Part shown: one piece after another, positions 6,366 to 14,637 of the stretch
How the letters are laid out: the number at the start of each line of letters is the position of its first letter
Position numbering within the stretch: the stretch's first letter is position 1
NCBI GenBank assembly: GCA_046597895.1
Contig: JBKJJS010000205.1
Location: 1-25,888, forward strand
Length of the DNA stretch: 25,888 bases
Direction of reading: 5' to 3'
DNA from: WLJO01 sp046597895
GTDB taxonomy: Bacteria; Actinomycetota; Acidimicrobiia; Acidimicrobiales; Ilumatobacteraceae
Program-made: the position numbers and the translations under genes
Notes under the pieces: generated by a model
What the model saw: only the letters and a program-made list of their open reading frames with translations
Told to the model about the DNA's origin: nothing
Databases searched by the model: none

Positions 6366-7742
6366 ATGGTCGACCGCGTCCACATCACCCGCGAACAACT
6401 CGAGTTGATGATCCGCGGTGGCGAGGTCGACACCGTGCTCATGGTCTTCGTCGACCTGCAGGGCCGTCTCGTCGGAAAGCGAACCGGCGGGCGGTTCTTC
6501 CTCGACCACGTGGCCGATGGTGGCACCGAGAACTGCGACTACCTCATCGCCTGCGACATGGAGAACAGCCCGGTGCCCGGGTATCGGTTCACCAGCTACG
6601 AGCAGGGGTACGGCGACATGCTGGCCCGGGCAGATTGGGACACGATCCGGATCACGCCCTGGGTGGAGAAGACCGCCATGATCATGTGCGACCTCTTCGT
6701 CGTCGAGACCGGGGCGCCGATCGCGGTGGCCCCACGCCAGGTCCTGAGAAGTCAGGTCGAGCGAGCCGAGGCGATGGGCTTCACGCCGATGATCGGTAGC
6801 GAGATCGAGTTCTTCCTGTTCCACGACACCTACGAGGAGGCCCACGCCAAGGGCTACCGGGAGCTGCGCAACCACTCACCCTGGTTCGAGGACTACCACG
6901 TCCTGCAAACGACCAAGGACGAGTACATCATCGGCCAGATCCGCCGTGGGCTCGAGGCGGCGGGTGTTCCAGTCGAGTTCTCAAAAGGCGAGGCGGGTCG
7001 CGGCCAACACGAGATCAACCTCGACTACACGACAGCCATTGAGATGGCCGACCGCAATCACGTCTACAAGAACTCCGCCAAGGAGATCGCCGCGCTGAGT
7101 GGGCGCAGCATCACGTTCATGGCGAAGTATGCGTTCGACGACACTGGCTCGTCCTGCCACATCCATTCGTCGCTGTGGACCGGCGGCGGTGCCGAAAGCG
7201 CCATGCACGACAAGACCGGTCCTCACGGGATGAGTCAGACATTCCGTTGGTATCTCGGTGGCCTCATCGCCACTGCCCGCGAGTTCTCGTTGCTGTGGGC
7301 GCCGACCATCAACAGCTACAAGCGGTTCCAGCCCGGGTCGTGGGCACCGACAGGGGTCGGCTGGGGCGTGGACAATCGCACGCTCGGGTTTCGCAAAGTG
7401 GGCCACGGCAAGGGGACACGGGTCGAGTGCCGTATCCCGGGGGCGGACGCCAACAGCTACTTCGCGTTTGCGGGTCAGATCGCCGGCGGACTCCACGGAA
7501 TCGAGCATCGCATCGAGCCGCCCGAGCCGTATGTCGGCAACGGCTATGAGGCGGCAGACATCCCCCGCATCCCGTGGAGCATCGTCGATGCCATCGACCT
7601 CTGGGAGGCGTCCACAGTCGCGAAGGCCGCGTTCGGCGACGAGGTCCACCACCACATCCTCACGTACGCCAAGGCCGAGTGGAGGGCCTTCAACCAGACC
7701 GTCACCGACTGGGAGATGCGCCGCTACTTCGAACGCGTGTAA
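6366..7742 (+). CDS. Glutamine synthetase family protein
   Basis: A 458-residue GS-fold ligase. It joins ammonia or an amine to the gamma-carboxyl of glutamate using ATP. Visible catalytic motifs are SEIEFF (Glu146, Glu148), GEAGRGQHEIN (residues 208-217), HIHSSL (His265, His267), NSYKRFQPG (316-324), and ECRIPGADANSY (Glu354, Arg356). Metal-binding residues therefore look intact. The sequence is more like the divergent GlnT/PuuA/GlnA3-GlnA4 group than canonical GlnA. The product could be glutamine or a gamma-glutamyl-amine, and I give no symbol. It starts 7 nt after carD with only weak ribosome-binding potential, so translation may be coupled. Its stop is 9 bp from the convergent nuclease-fold gene. 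Confidence 0.9.
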   Translation: MVDRVHITREQLELMIRGGEVDTVLMVFVDLQGRLVGKRTGGRFFLDHVADGGTENCDYLIACDMENSPVPGYRFTSYEQGYGDMLARADWDTIRITPWVEKTAMIMCDLFVVETGAPIAVAPRQVLRSQVERAEAMGFTPMIGSEIEFFLFHDTYEEAHAKGYRELRNHSPWFEDYHVLQTTKDEYIIGQIRRGLEAAGVPVEFSKGEAGRGQHEINLDYTTAIEMADRNHVYKNSAKEIAALSGRSITFMAKYAFDDTGSSCHIHSSLWTGGGAESAMHDKTGPHGMSQTFRWYLGGLIATAREFSLLWAPTINSYKRFQPGSWAPTGVGWGVDNRTLGFRKVGHGKGTRVECRIPGADANSYFAFAGQIAGGLHGIEHRIEPPEPYVGNGYEAADIPRIPWSIVDAIDLWEASTVAKAAFGDEVHHHILTYAKAEWRAFNQTVTDWEMRRYFERV

Positions 7743-7751
7743 TGACACTGA

Positions 7752-8501
7752 TCACGTCATGCCGACGGTGACCACCACGGGGAGATGGTCCGAGAGCGCT
7801 CGCCAAGTCTGGCTGGGCTCCGGCACCAAAGCGCTCAACGAGTGGTCATCCACTTCGATGAGCACGTAGTCGATCCGGCCGCTCGGACGATCTGTCGGGC
7901 ACGTCAGGCCGTCGCCGGCCGAGCGACCCTCGGCGCACGACCATGCGTCCTTGAACCCAGCGGCATGGAGGGGGGCGAGCACGTCTGGCTCGCCGTTGGC
8001 ATTGAGATCCCCGACGACGACGGCTCTGAATGGCTCGCCTTGCGCCGCGGCGCGCTGGCGTTCCTCGGCGAGAACGCCGGCCAGGATCGTGGCCTGGTCG
8101 ATGCGATCCTTCGCGGCTCCGTTGCTGGCGAGGTGCACGTCGAAGATCCGCAGGGTCAACCCCGGTATGCGCACCTTCACGCGCAGCGCGATCCTCCGGC
8201 GGTACGTCCACGGATGGATACCCGGTGAGAGCACGTACCGGTGCCGTCCTTCGAGGGGATGGGGCGAGAACACCGCCAAACCTTCGGCTCGCCACCAGAG
8301 GAAGAGCCCATAGGGAAAGTGCTTGCGCGCCCACTTGTAGTGGTACCGGAGGCTCCGGGCGAGACGACGGGCTTGCCACCGCTGGACCTCCTGAACGGCG
8401 ACGACATCGGCCTCATAGGACGCGATGACGGTTGCCACTTCGGTGAGGTCAGGGCGCGCCCAACCCCGAAGGTTCCACGTCATCAGCCGTACCACCGTCA
8501 C
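7752..8501 (-). CDS. Endonuclease/exonuclease/phosphatase (EEP) fold protein
   Basis: A 249-residue member of the EEP superfamily (DNase I-, AP endonuclease- and phosphatase-like). The canonical pieces appear in order: MTWNLRG (Asn10), VQEVQ (Glu38), DVHLAS (Asp121, His123), GDLNANGEPD (Asp165, Asn167), GRIDYV (Asp211) and SDHLPV (Asp238, His239). The metal-dependent hydrolase site is therefore complete. Substrate may be nucleic acid or a phosphoester lipid. There is no signal peptide. GTG at 8501 is preferred because CAGACT lies 6 nt upstream on the minus strand, a weak leaderless -10. GTG at 8495 and ATG at 8483 are alternatives. It is divergent from the SDR gene across 37 bp. Confidence 0.85.
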   Translation of the reverse strand: MTVVRLMTWNLRGWARPDLTEVATVIASYEADVVAVQEVQRWQARRLARSLRYHYKWARKHFPYGLFLWWRAEGLAVFSPHPLEGRHRYVLSPGIHPWTYRRRIALRVKVRIPGLTLRIFDVHLASNGAAKDRIDQATILAGVLAEERQRAAAQGEPFRAVVVGDLNANGEPDVLAPLHAAGFKDAWSCAEGRSAGDGLTCPTDRPSGRIDYVLIEVDDHSLSALVPEPSQTWRALSDHLPVVVTVGMT

Positions 8502-8523
8502 CGGCTCAGTCTGGTTCGCCCGA

Positions 8524-8529
8524 TATGGT
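8524..8529 (+). promoter_or_regulatory. Candidate leaderless -10 box for the SDR gene
   Basis: TATGGT ends 9 nt before the ATG at 8539, so transcription would begin at or within 3 nt of the start codon. No ribosome-binding site is present. Confidence 0.45.
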
Positions 8530-8538
8530 CGGCGCGCT

Positions 8539-9309
8539 ATGGGACGTCTGGATGGCAAGGTCGCACTCATCACCGGCGGATCGTCGGGACTTGGCAGAGT
8601 AGGGGCAGAGCTCTTCGCCTCCGAGGGGGCGCGGGTCGTGGTCGCCGACCTCCTCGACGGTGATGCCGCAGTCGAGGCCATCGCCGCCGCCGGCGGGGAG
8701 GCCAGCTATGTGTGCTGTGACGTCACCGACGAGGCCTCGCTCGCCGCCGCGGTGGCGCACGCCGTCGAGACGTTCGGCGGGCTGCATGTCCTCTACAACA
8801 ACGCCGGCGTCATGCTGAGCGAGGATGACGACCCGGTCACCACGCCCATCGCCATCTATGAAAAGACAATGGACATCAACGTCAAGGGCGTACTCCTCGG
8901 CTGCCGTGCGGGCATTCCCGCGATGCTGGCGTCCGGCGGTGGTTCCATCATCAACGTGGCGTCGTTCGTCGCTCACCTCGGGGCGGCCACACCGCAGATC
9001 GCGTACACGGCGTCGAAGGGCGCTGTGCTGGCGATGACACGAGAGATCGCCGCCATCTACGCCCGCCAAGGGATCCGGGCCAACGCGCTGTGCCCAGGCC
9101 CGATCATGACCCCAATGCTCGCCAAGTTCCTGTCCGACGACGCCACACGCAACCGGCGACTCGTTCATATCCCGATGGGACGGTTCGGTGAGCCCATCGA
9201 GATCGCCAACGGGGCGCTGTTTCTGGCGAGCGACGAGTCGTCGTGGATGACCGGCCAATCGCTCATCATCGACGGTGGAATCACTGCGGCGTACACCACG
9301 CCCGAATAG
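8539..9309 (+). CDS. Short-chain dehydrogenase/reductase (SDR), classical type
   Basis: A 256-residue classical SDR. Cofactor motif TGGSSGLG is at residues 12-19, with the acidic residue Asp37 (VVADLL) after beta-2 suggesting NAD(H) preference. NNAG is at 87-90 and Asn114, Ser142, Tyr156 and Lys160 form the catalytic tetrad (YTASK). The C-terminal segment PMGRFGEPIEIANGALFLASDES and the DGG motif are standard. The ATG at 8539 is chosen over an upstream in-frame ATG because homology begins there and a TATGGT box sits just upstream. Classical SDRs oxidise alcohols or reduce ketones; the substrate is not identifiable. Its stop lies 19 bp from the convergent VOC gene. Confidence 0.93.
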   Translation: MGRLDGKVALITGGSSGLGRVGAELFASEGARVVVADLLDGDAAVEAIAAAGGEASYVCCDVTDEASLAAAVAHAVETFGGLHVLYNNAGVMLSEDDDPVTTPIAIYEKTMDINVKGVLLGCRAGIPAMLASGGGSIINVASFVAHLGAATPQIAYTASKGAVLAMTREIAAIYARQGIRANALCPGPIMTPMLAKFLSDDATRNRRLVHIPMGRFGEPIEIANGALFLASDESSWMTGQSLIIDGGITAAYTTPE

Positions 9310-9328
9310 CCGGCGCCCGAATACTCAG

Positions 9329-9850
9329 CTACGACACCTCGCGAACCGGTTCCTGGCCGTCCCAGTCGAGCGACGCCTCGCGGACGAACCCGTAGAAACC
9401 GCGGAGGCGCTCGTTGCCTTCGTACAACTCCCAGTAGTGGCCGTTGCGGGCGACGTCGTCCACGAAGGCGAACAGCGTGGCGCCAGCGTGAGCGGTCTGG
9501 GCCACCACCAGCCCGGCGGCCTCACAACGTGCCAAGCCGGCGTGGATGTCATCCACGAAGCAGGCCATGTGGTGCAGGCCGGTCTCGCCCATGGCGAAGC
9601 GCTCGCGGGCGGCGGACGGGGCGTCATCGTGTTGTGTGAACAACTCCACCATGATGTTGCCCCACCATCCGTAGGCACTCGTGTGATCGAAGTGGGACGG
9701 CGCGCCGCGGTGTGTCACGTCCGTCACGGGGATGTGACGCCTCAGGAAAAACGGCCCTGCACCGCGCTCAGCGGCCCACGTACGGGCCGCCACCTCCGGG
9801 TCGGTCACGTAGTAGGCAATCTGGACGACGGGCTCGAACAGCACAGGCAT
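9329..9850 (-). CDS. VOC superfamily protein (glyoxalase/dioxygenase-like)
   Basis: A 173-residue vicinal-oxygen-chelate protein with two beta-alpha-beta-beta-beta modules. The first is IAYYVTDPEVAARTWA to WWGNIMVELF, the second is GLHHMACFVDDI to HYWELYEG. Candidate metal ligands are Gln10, Glu69 (VELF), His93/His94 and Glu141 (WELYE). The pattern resembles Glyoxalase_4/methylmalonyl-CoA epimerase-like members, but lyases, epimerases and extradiol dioxygenases share the fold. The ATG at 9850 is preferred over a GTG three codons upstream. The gene is divergent from the 3-hydroxyisobutyrate-dehydrogenase-like gene across 28 bp. Confidence 0.82.
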   Translation of the reverse strand: MPVLFEPVVQIAYYVTDPEVAARTWAAERGAGPFFLRRHIPVTDVTHRGAPSHFDHTSAYGWWGNIMVELFTQHDDAPSAARERFAMGETGLHHMACFVDDIHAGLARCEAAGLVVAQTAHAGATLFAFVDDVARNGHYWELYEGNERLRGFYGFVREASLDWDGQEPVREVS

Positions 9851-9878
9851 GGCCACCACGCTGCCAGACTCGTGCCCT

Positions 9879-10748
9879 ATGACACGAGTGGCGTTCTGCG
9901 GTTTGGGCGTAATGGGCGGGCCGATGGCCCGGCACCTGGCGGAGAAGGGTCACGAGGTGACCGTCTACAACCGGAGCGTCGACAAGGCCGTGGCCTGGGT
10001 CGAGGCACACAAGGGGCAGACCGCGATGACGCCGAGGGCGGCCGCGACCGGTGTCGAGATCGTGTTCATGTGTGTCGGCAACGACGACGACGTCCGCGCG
10101 GTGGCACTGGGCTCGGATGGCGCGATCTCCGGACTTGCCGCCGGGGCCATCCTCGTCGACCACACCACCGCGTCGGCGGGGGTCGCCCGCGAGTTGTACG
10201 CCGCATGTGCGACGGCTGGTGTCGGCTTCATCGACGCCCCGGTCTCGGGGGGCCAGGCCGGCGCTCAGAATGGCAGCCTCACGGTGATGTGCGGTGGGGA
10301 TGCCGAGGTGTTCGAAAGGGCCCGCTCCGTCATCATGAGCTACGCCAAGGCGTGCGAATTGATGGGCTCGGCGGGGGCCGGTCAGCTCACAAAGATGGTC
10401 AACCAGATCTGCATCGCCGGCATCGTGCAAGGCCTCGCCGAGGGAGTGAACTTCGCCCGCACGGCTGGTCTCGATCCCGATCAGGTGATCTCTGTCATCT
10501 CGAAGGGCGCTGCGCAGTCATGGCAGATGGAGAACCGGGCCACCACGATGGCAAGGGGCGAATTCGAGTTCGGCTTCGCGGTGGAGTGGATGCGCAAGGA
10601 CCTCGGGATCGTGCTCGACGAAGCGCGGGACAACGGCGCCAGGCTCCCGCTGACCGCACTGGTCGACCAGTTCTATGCCCAGGTGATGGATCGAGGCGGC
10701 CGCCGCTGGGACACCAGCAGCCTTATCCACCTCCTGGCCAACCCCTGA
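9879..10748 (+). CDS. 3-hydroxyisobutyrate dehydrogenase-like (beta-hydroxyacid dehydrogenase) enzyme
   Basis: A 289-residue NAD(P)-dependent beta-hydroxyacid dehydrogenase. The Rossmann motif is GLGVMG (residues 8-13). The substrate motif DAPVSGG is at 119-125 and the catalytic lysine is Lys172 with Asn175 (GQLTKMVNQ). This family oxidises 3-hydroxyisobutyrate (valine catabolism), tartronate semialdehyde and similar 2- or 3-hydroxyacids. The N-terminal NAD domain is followed by the all-helical domain of expected size. The start at 9879 is chosen because homology begins at TRVAFCGLG. CAGACT (9865-9870) is a weak -10 candidate 8 nt upstream. No other valine-pathway gene is present in the window, so the exact substrate is open. 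Confidence 0.9.
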   Translation: MTRVAFCGLGVMGGPMARHLAEKGHEVTVYNRSVDKAVAWVEAHKGQTAMTPRAAATGVEIVFMCVGNDDDVRAVALGSDGAISGLAAGAILVDHTTASAGVARELYAACATAGVGFIDAPVSGGQAGAQNGSLTVMCGGDAEVFERARSVIMSYAKACELMGSAGAGQLTKMVNQICIAGIVQGLAEGVNFARTAGLDPDQVISVISKGAAQSWQMENRATTMARGEFEFGFAVEWMRKDLGIVLDEARDNGARLPLTALVDQFYAQVMDRGGRRWDTSSLIHLLANP

Positions 10749-10752
10749 CGAA

Positions 10753-10797
10753 TCTCGGTCGATTTGGCGTGGCCCCTTCGCGGAGAACCGACCGAGA
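10753..10797. terminator. Inverted repeat between convergent genes, possible bidirectional terminator
   Basis: TCTCGGTCG (10753-10761) is perfectly complementary to CGACCGAGA (10789-10797) across a 27-nt loop. It fills the 55-bp gap between the dehydrogenase stop and the P450 stop. There is no T-tract on either strand, so intrinsic termination is uncertain. Confidence 0.35.
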
Positions 10798-10803
10798 CCT
10801 TGG

Positions 10804-11997
10804 TCAGATGGGGGTCCAGGCGACGGGCGTGGTGCGGTAGCCCCAGAGGAAGAACGTGGGGATCCGCTCGGGGGTCCCGGCGAGGCGCAACTCGGGGAGG
10901 CGGTCGAGTAGCACCCTCAGGCCGATTCGACCCTCGAGTCGGGCCAGCGGTGCGCCGAGGCACGCGTGGGGCCCGAACCCGAACGCCAAATGCTTTCGGG
11001 CCGCCGCCTCGTCCCGATCGACCCGAAATTCGTCGGCGTGTTCGAACACAGACTCGTCGCGGTTGGCCGACGCGAACAGTACCTGCACCTTGGAATCCTG
11101 CGGGATGTCGACGCCGTGCAGGCACACCGGCTCGTCGTTCGTGCGCCACAGACCGAGCACAGGGGAATCGAAGCGCAGACTCTCCTCGACGACGGCCGCG
11201 TCGAGCGAGGGGTCATCGCGTACCTCTCGCATCAGCTCAGGTCGTTCGCACAGCCGCACGATCATGTTGTTGATGAGCGAGGTCGTCGTCTCGTTGCCGG
11301 CGACGAGGATCTGGCTGATCATCGACAACATCTCGCCCGCCGTGAGTGCCTGGCCCTCGTGTTCGGCTGCGACCATCCCGCTCAGCAGGTCGCGGGGAAG
11401 TTCGTGGCCGTCGCTGATCAGGCTGCGCCGCCGCTCGATCTCGCTGAGGAAGAACGCGTTGAACTCGTCGAGGGACTGCCGGTACGTAGTCGGGTCGGCG
11501 GCGGCAAGGCGGGCGAGCGCGTCGTCGCTCCAGCGCTTGAACGTCTCCTGCATCTCCTCCGGCACACCGAGCAACTGCGCGATCACGATGACCGGGAGCG
11601 GGTACGAGTACGAGTCGTGCAGATCGGTGGAGCCGTCGGCCACGAACCGGTCGACGAGCCGGTTGGCGATGTGCTCGATCTCCGGCGCGAGTTCGTTCAC
11701 GATCGATGGCGTGAACGCTTTCTGCACGAGCCGGCGCTGCCGAGTGTGTTCGGGCGGGTCGACGTAGGCAAGTGTCGAGTTCTCACGGCGTAGGTAACCC
11801 GGGCCGTGCCCGTTGCGGCTCACCCACCGTTGCGGCTGGCGAAGCACGTCGGACACGTCGGCGTACCGCGACAACACGTGAAAGGCCGGGTCGAACGAGT
11901 CCACGTGAGCGATAGGGCACCGCTGGCGTAACTCGGTGTAGGCGCTGAACGGATCGGCCATGACGTCGGCGCCCGTCGGATCGTACGACTCGGTCAT
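10804..11997 (-). CDS. Cytochrome P450 (third gene of the oxidative operon)
   Basis: A 397-residue soluble bacterial P450. The I-helix oxygen-activation motif is AGNETT (233-238), with Asn in place of the more common His/Asp. The ExxR pair is Glu272/Arg275 and the heme-binding segment FGFGPHACLG places the axial ligand at Cys346. There is no membrane anchor, so it needs separate ferredoxin and reductase partners, none of which is in this window. It is the last of three same-strand genes and starts 28 bp after the second P450 ends. Bacterial class I P450s hydroxylate steroids, terpenes, fatty acids or xenobiotics; the substrate is unknown. Confidence 0.95.
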   Translation of the reverse strand: MTESYDPTGADVMADPFSAYTELRQRCPIAHVDSFDPAFHVLSRYADVSDVLRQPQRWVSRNGHGPGYLRRENSTLAYVDPPEHTRQRRLVQKAFTPSIVNELAPEIEHIANRLVDRFVADGSTDLHDSYSYPLPVIVIAQLLGVPEEMQETFKRWSDDALARLAAADPTTYRQSLDEFNAFFLSEIERRRSLISDGHELPRDLLSGMVAAEHEGQALTAGEMLSMISQILVAGNETTTSLINNMIVRLCERPELMREVRDDPSLDAAVVEESLRFDSPVLGLWRTNDEPVCLHGVDIPQDSKVQVLFASANRDESVFEHADEFRVDRDEAAARKHLAFGFGPHACLGAPLARLEGRIGLRVLLDRLPELRLAGTPERIPTFFLWGYRTTPVAWTPI

Positions 11998-12025
11998 CTG
12001 GGTATTCTCGCCCAGCCGGTACGCC

Positions 12026-13246
12026 TCAGCGCAGTTGGAGTGGGAGGCGATCGACGCCGCGGATCGTGAGGCGGTCGCGCCAGTGCGCCTGGCCCGCCAG
12101 TTCCACCGCAGGGAAGCGGCGGATCAGCGTGGTGATCGCCACTTGCGCTTCGAGCTTGGCCAGCGAAGCGCCGAGGCAGTAGTGAACGCCGGCGGCGAAG
12201 GCGAGGTGCCGATTGGCGTTCGGCCGGTCCAGGCGCAGCGTGTGGGGGTCGTCGAACACGGCAGGGTCATGGTTCGCCGACCCGAGCAGCGTCATCACCA
12301 TCGTGCCCTTGGGAACGGTGATGTCGCCGTATGCGACGTCATCGAAGGGAACACGAACGGTCTGCTGCACTGGTCCGTCGAACCGCAGCAGTTCGTCGAC
12401 GGCCGACACATCGAGCGCGGGGTCATCGCGCCACCGTCGCAGCTCGTCGGGGAACCGCAGGAGCGCCAGTAGGCCGTTACCGATGAGGTTCACGGTGGTC
12501 TCGTGGCCCGCCACGTACAGCAGGATCACGAACGAGAGCAACTCGGCGGGGGACAGGCGATCGCCCTCTTCCTCGACGGCGATGAGTGCCGAGAGGAGAT
12601 CGTCACCGGGATGACGCCGCCGATCCTCGATCACCGTGAGGACATGCTCCGACATCAACCGCTGCGCTTGGAAGGCTGCGTCCATCGTGGCGTCGTCCGC
12701 CGTCGGCTCGAGCGCCGCCGTGAGCGCCTGCGACCAGTCGCGCAGCTCGTCGGCCCGCTCGGTGGGCATGGCAAGTAGCTCGGAGATCACGAGAAACGGC
12801 ACCGGAAAGGCCAGTTCGTCGACGACCTCCATCGATCCACGATCGGCCGCAACGTCGAGGACATCGTCGACGAGACGCTGCACGAGGGGCCGCAGCCGCT
12901 CGATGGCGGACGGCGTGAACGCCAGCGAGGCGAGTCGTCGGAGTCGGGTGTGATCAGGAGGATCGAGGTTCAGAATGTTCTTGGCAGCCCTCCCGTCATC
13001 CAGCCGTTCCCGTGGGCGGCGCAGGCGCTCCTGGCCGATGGGCTCGGTCGGCTCCGTGGCAGTCTTCTCGATGTCGCGGGAGAACTCGTTGCTGCGAAGT
13101 GTGCGGGCGACGTCGTCGTATCGCGACACCACGAAGAAACCGAACGGTGTTTCGTAGATGGGCTCGGTGTCGCGGAGGATGTCGTAAAACGGGTACGGAT
13201 CGGCCCGGAATGCCGGGTTGAACGGGTTGAAGAGTAGGTCGGTCAT
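12026..13246 (-). CDS. Cytochrome P450 (second gene of the oxidative operon)
   Basis: A 406-residue soluble P450 distinct from its neighbour. The I-helix motif is AGHETT (246-251), the ExxR pair Glu285/Arg288, and the heme segment FAAGVHYCLG, with axial Cys357. The GVHYCLG form is common in CYP107-like actinobacterial enzymes, although I do not assign a CYP family. Its ATG overlaps the stop of the luciferase-like gene by 4 nt, so translation is probably coupled. The two P450s look like separate subfamilies and not a recent tandem duplication, because the N-terminal 100 residues differ clearly. Confidence 0.95.
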   Translation of the reverse strand: MTDLLFNPFNPAFRADPYPFYDILRDTEPIYETPFGFFVVSRYDDVARTLRSNEFSRDIEKTATEPTEPIGQERLRRPRERLDDGRAAKNILNLDPPDHTRLRRLASLAFTPSAIERLRPLVQRLVDDVLDVAADRGSMEVVDELAFPVPFLVISELLAMPTERADELRDWSQALTAALEPTADDATMDAAFQAQRLMSEHVLTVIEDRRRHPGDDLLSALIAVEEEGDRLSPAELLSFVILLYVAGHETTVNLIGNGLLALLRFPDELRRWRDDPALDVSAVDELLRFDGPVQQTVRVPFDDVAYGDITVPKGTMVMTLLGSANHDPAVFDDPHTLRLDRPNANRHLAFAAGVHYCLGASLAKLEAQVAITTLIRRFPAVELAGQAHWRDRLTIRGVDRLPLQLR

Positions 13247-14601
13247 CGTCCGAGCAGCATGTCATCCGGGCGACCGGCGGCGCGGTCGTCGGCCCACTTC
13301 TGCAACCAGTCCTGCATCTCCTGACTTCCGCTGGCGTCGGCCCATTGGCGGGGCAAAGCAGGGAACTTGTAGTCGCCGAGATCACGGGGCTGGTACACCT
13401 CAGCCCGGCGGGCCATGGCCCGCTCCACGGTGGGGGCGAGCCGTTGCTGCTTCGCTTCGGTGTGCGCCGGGTCTCGTTCGAGGAACTCGGGGAGGACCTC
13501 CCGGCCGAAAATCTCGATCGATTCCATGATGTGCTCGTGGCGGTTGCGACCGGCCTGGAGCACGAAGATCACTTGATCGACGCCAGCCTCCTCGTAGCGC
13601 CGCAGGTACTCGCGCACTTGGTCTGGCGTGCCGATGGCGCCGCGCAGGCCTGTGGTGTCGCCACTCGCGATCTTGGCGCCGAGCCGCTCCTCCTTCACGG
13701 CCCGGGCGATGGCCTCAGGGTCGTACCCCTGGCTGGCCCGGCGTTCGAGGTACTCGGACCACACGTCGGTCTTGGCCGGCTGGTGCTCGCCGAACACGTA
13801 GAAGTGGCCGAGGGAGTAGCCGAAGAAGTTGGCACCCTCGATGCCGCGGCGAATCGCCTCGTCCTCGTCGTGATGGAGCATCATCGTGCTCACGCAGGCC
13901 ACTTGAGGGTTCACGGCGAACCCGACCGGGGTGCACTTCTCAGCGAAGGTGCGCTCGTACTCGCTGACCCAGGTCCGGGCCTCCTCGGGATCGATGAAGG
14001 CGAACGTGAGCGCCCCAAGCCCCTTCTCGGCCGCAAGCAGGATGGTGTCGCGACGTGAGCAGGCGACCCAGAGGGGAGGGTGCGGCTTCTGGACGGGCTT
14101 GGGCACCACGTTGCGGGGCGGCATCTGGACGTACGTCCCGTCGACGCCCGTGAACGGCGTCTCGGCGAGGCAGCGCACCGCCACCTCGAGGCCCTCGAGC
14201 CACGCCTCGCGCTTCTGCAGCGGGTCGAGCTGGAATCCACCGAGCTCCGCTTCGCTCGACGACTCGCCCGAGCCGAAGTCGACCCGGCCGTTGGAGACGA
14301 GATCGAGCATGGCGACGCGCTCGGCGGTGCGGGCGGGATGATTGAACTGGGGGGCCGTGAGGATGATTCCGTGGCCGAGGCGCATGTGCTTGGTGCGCTG
14401 GCTGCAGGCGGCGAGGAACACCTCAGGGGCCGACGAGTGGCTGTACTCCTCCAGGAAGTGATGCTCAACCTCCCAGACGTACTGGATGCCGAGCGAGTCG
14501 GCGAACTCCACCTGGTCCAGCGCGTTCTGGATGAGCGTGTGCTCGCTGGTGTCGTCCCAGGGGCGGCCCATCTGGTGCTCGTAGAAGATCCCGAATTTCA
14601 T
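13243..14601 (-). CDS. LLM class (luciferase-like) flavin-dependent oxidoreductase
   Basis: A 452-residue luciferase-like TIM-barrel monooxygenase. The N-terminus MKFGIFYEHQ, the WEVEHHF motif (43-49), the HPARTAERVAMLD helix (88-100) and GRVDFGSGES (105-114) are diagnostic for the superfamily. Members use FMNH2 or F420H2; the cofactor cannot be decided by eye. The barrel seems to end near residue 385, and an additional tail of about 65 residues (rich in Arg, Gln and Trp) makes it longer than most members. It is the first gene of a three-gene operon with two P450s. The minus-strand box TACATT (14613-14608) lies 6 nt before the ATG, so the mRNA may be leaderless. Confidence 0.92.
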   Translation of the reverse strand: MKFGIFYEHQMGRPWDDTSEHTLIQNALDQVEFADSLGIQYVWEVEHHFLEEYSHSSAPEVFLAACSQRTKHMRLGHGIILTAPQFNHPARTAERVAMLDLVSNGRVDFGSGESSSEAELGGFQLDPLQKREAWLEGLEVAVRCLAETPFTGVDGTYVQMPPRNVVPKPVQKPHPPLWVACSRRDTILLAAEKGLGALTFAFIDPEEARTWVSEYERTFAEKCTPVGFAVNPQVACVSTMMLHHDEDEAIRRGIEGANFFGYSLGHFYVFGEHQPAKTDVWSEYLERRASQGYDPEAIARAVKEERLGAKIASGDTTGLRGAIGTPDQVREYLRRYEEAGVDQVIFVLQAGRNRHEHIMESIEIFGREVLPEFLERDPAHTEAKQQRLAPTVERAMARRAEVYQPRDLGDYKFPALPRQWADASGSQEMQDWLQKWADDRAAGRPDDMLLGR

Positions 14602-14607
14602 GGACCG

Positions 14608-14613
14608 AATGTA
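14608..14613 (-). promoter_or_regulatory. Candidate leaderless -10 box of the flavin oxidoreductase/P450 operon
   Basis: TACATT on the minus strand ends 6 nt before the ATG at 14601. No ribosome-binding site precedes the ATG. The expected -35 zone borders the G-quadruplex motif. Confidence 0.45.
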
Positions 14614-14637
14614 AACACGATTGAGATGCGCCCGCCG

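Noticed and set aside
7743..7758. Small inverted repeat ATGAC...GTCAT at the convergent junction of the glutamine-synthetase-family and EEP genes.
   Set aside because: Arms of 5 bp partly inside the coding end and without a T-tract are too weak to call a terminator.
9275..10840. 521-codon plus-strand open frame over the VOC and dehydrogenase genes.
   Set aside because: It is antisense to the VOC gene and out of frame with the dehydrogenase. It has no recognisable domain and reflects GC-rich codon bias.
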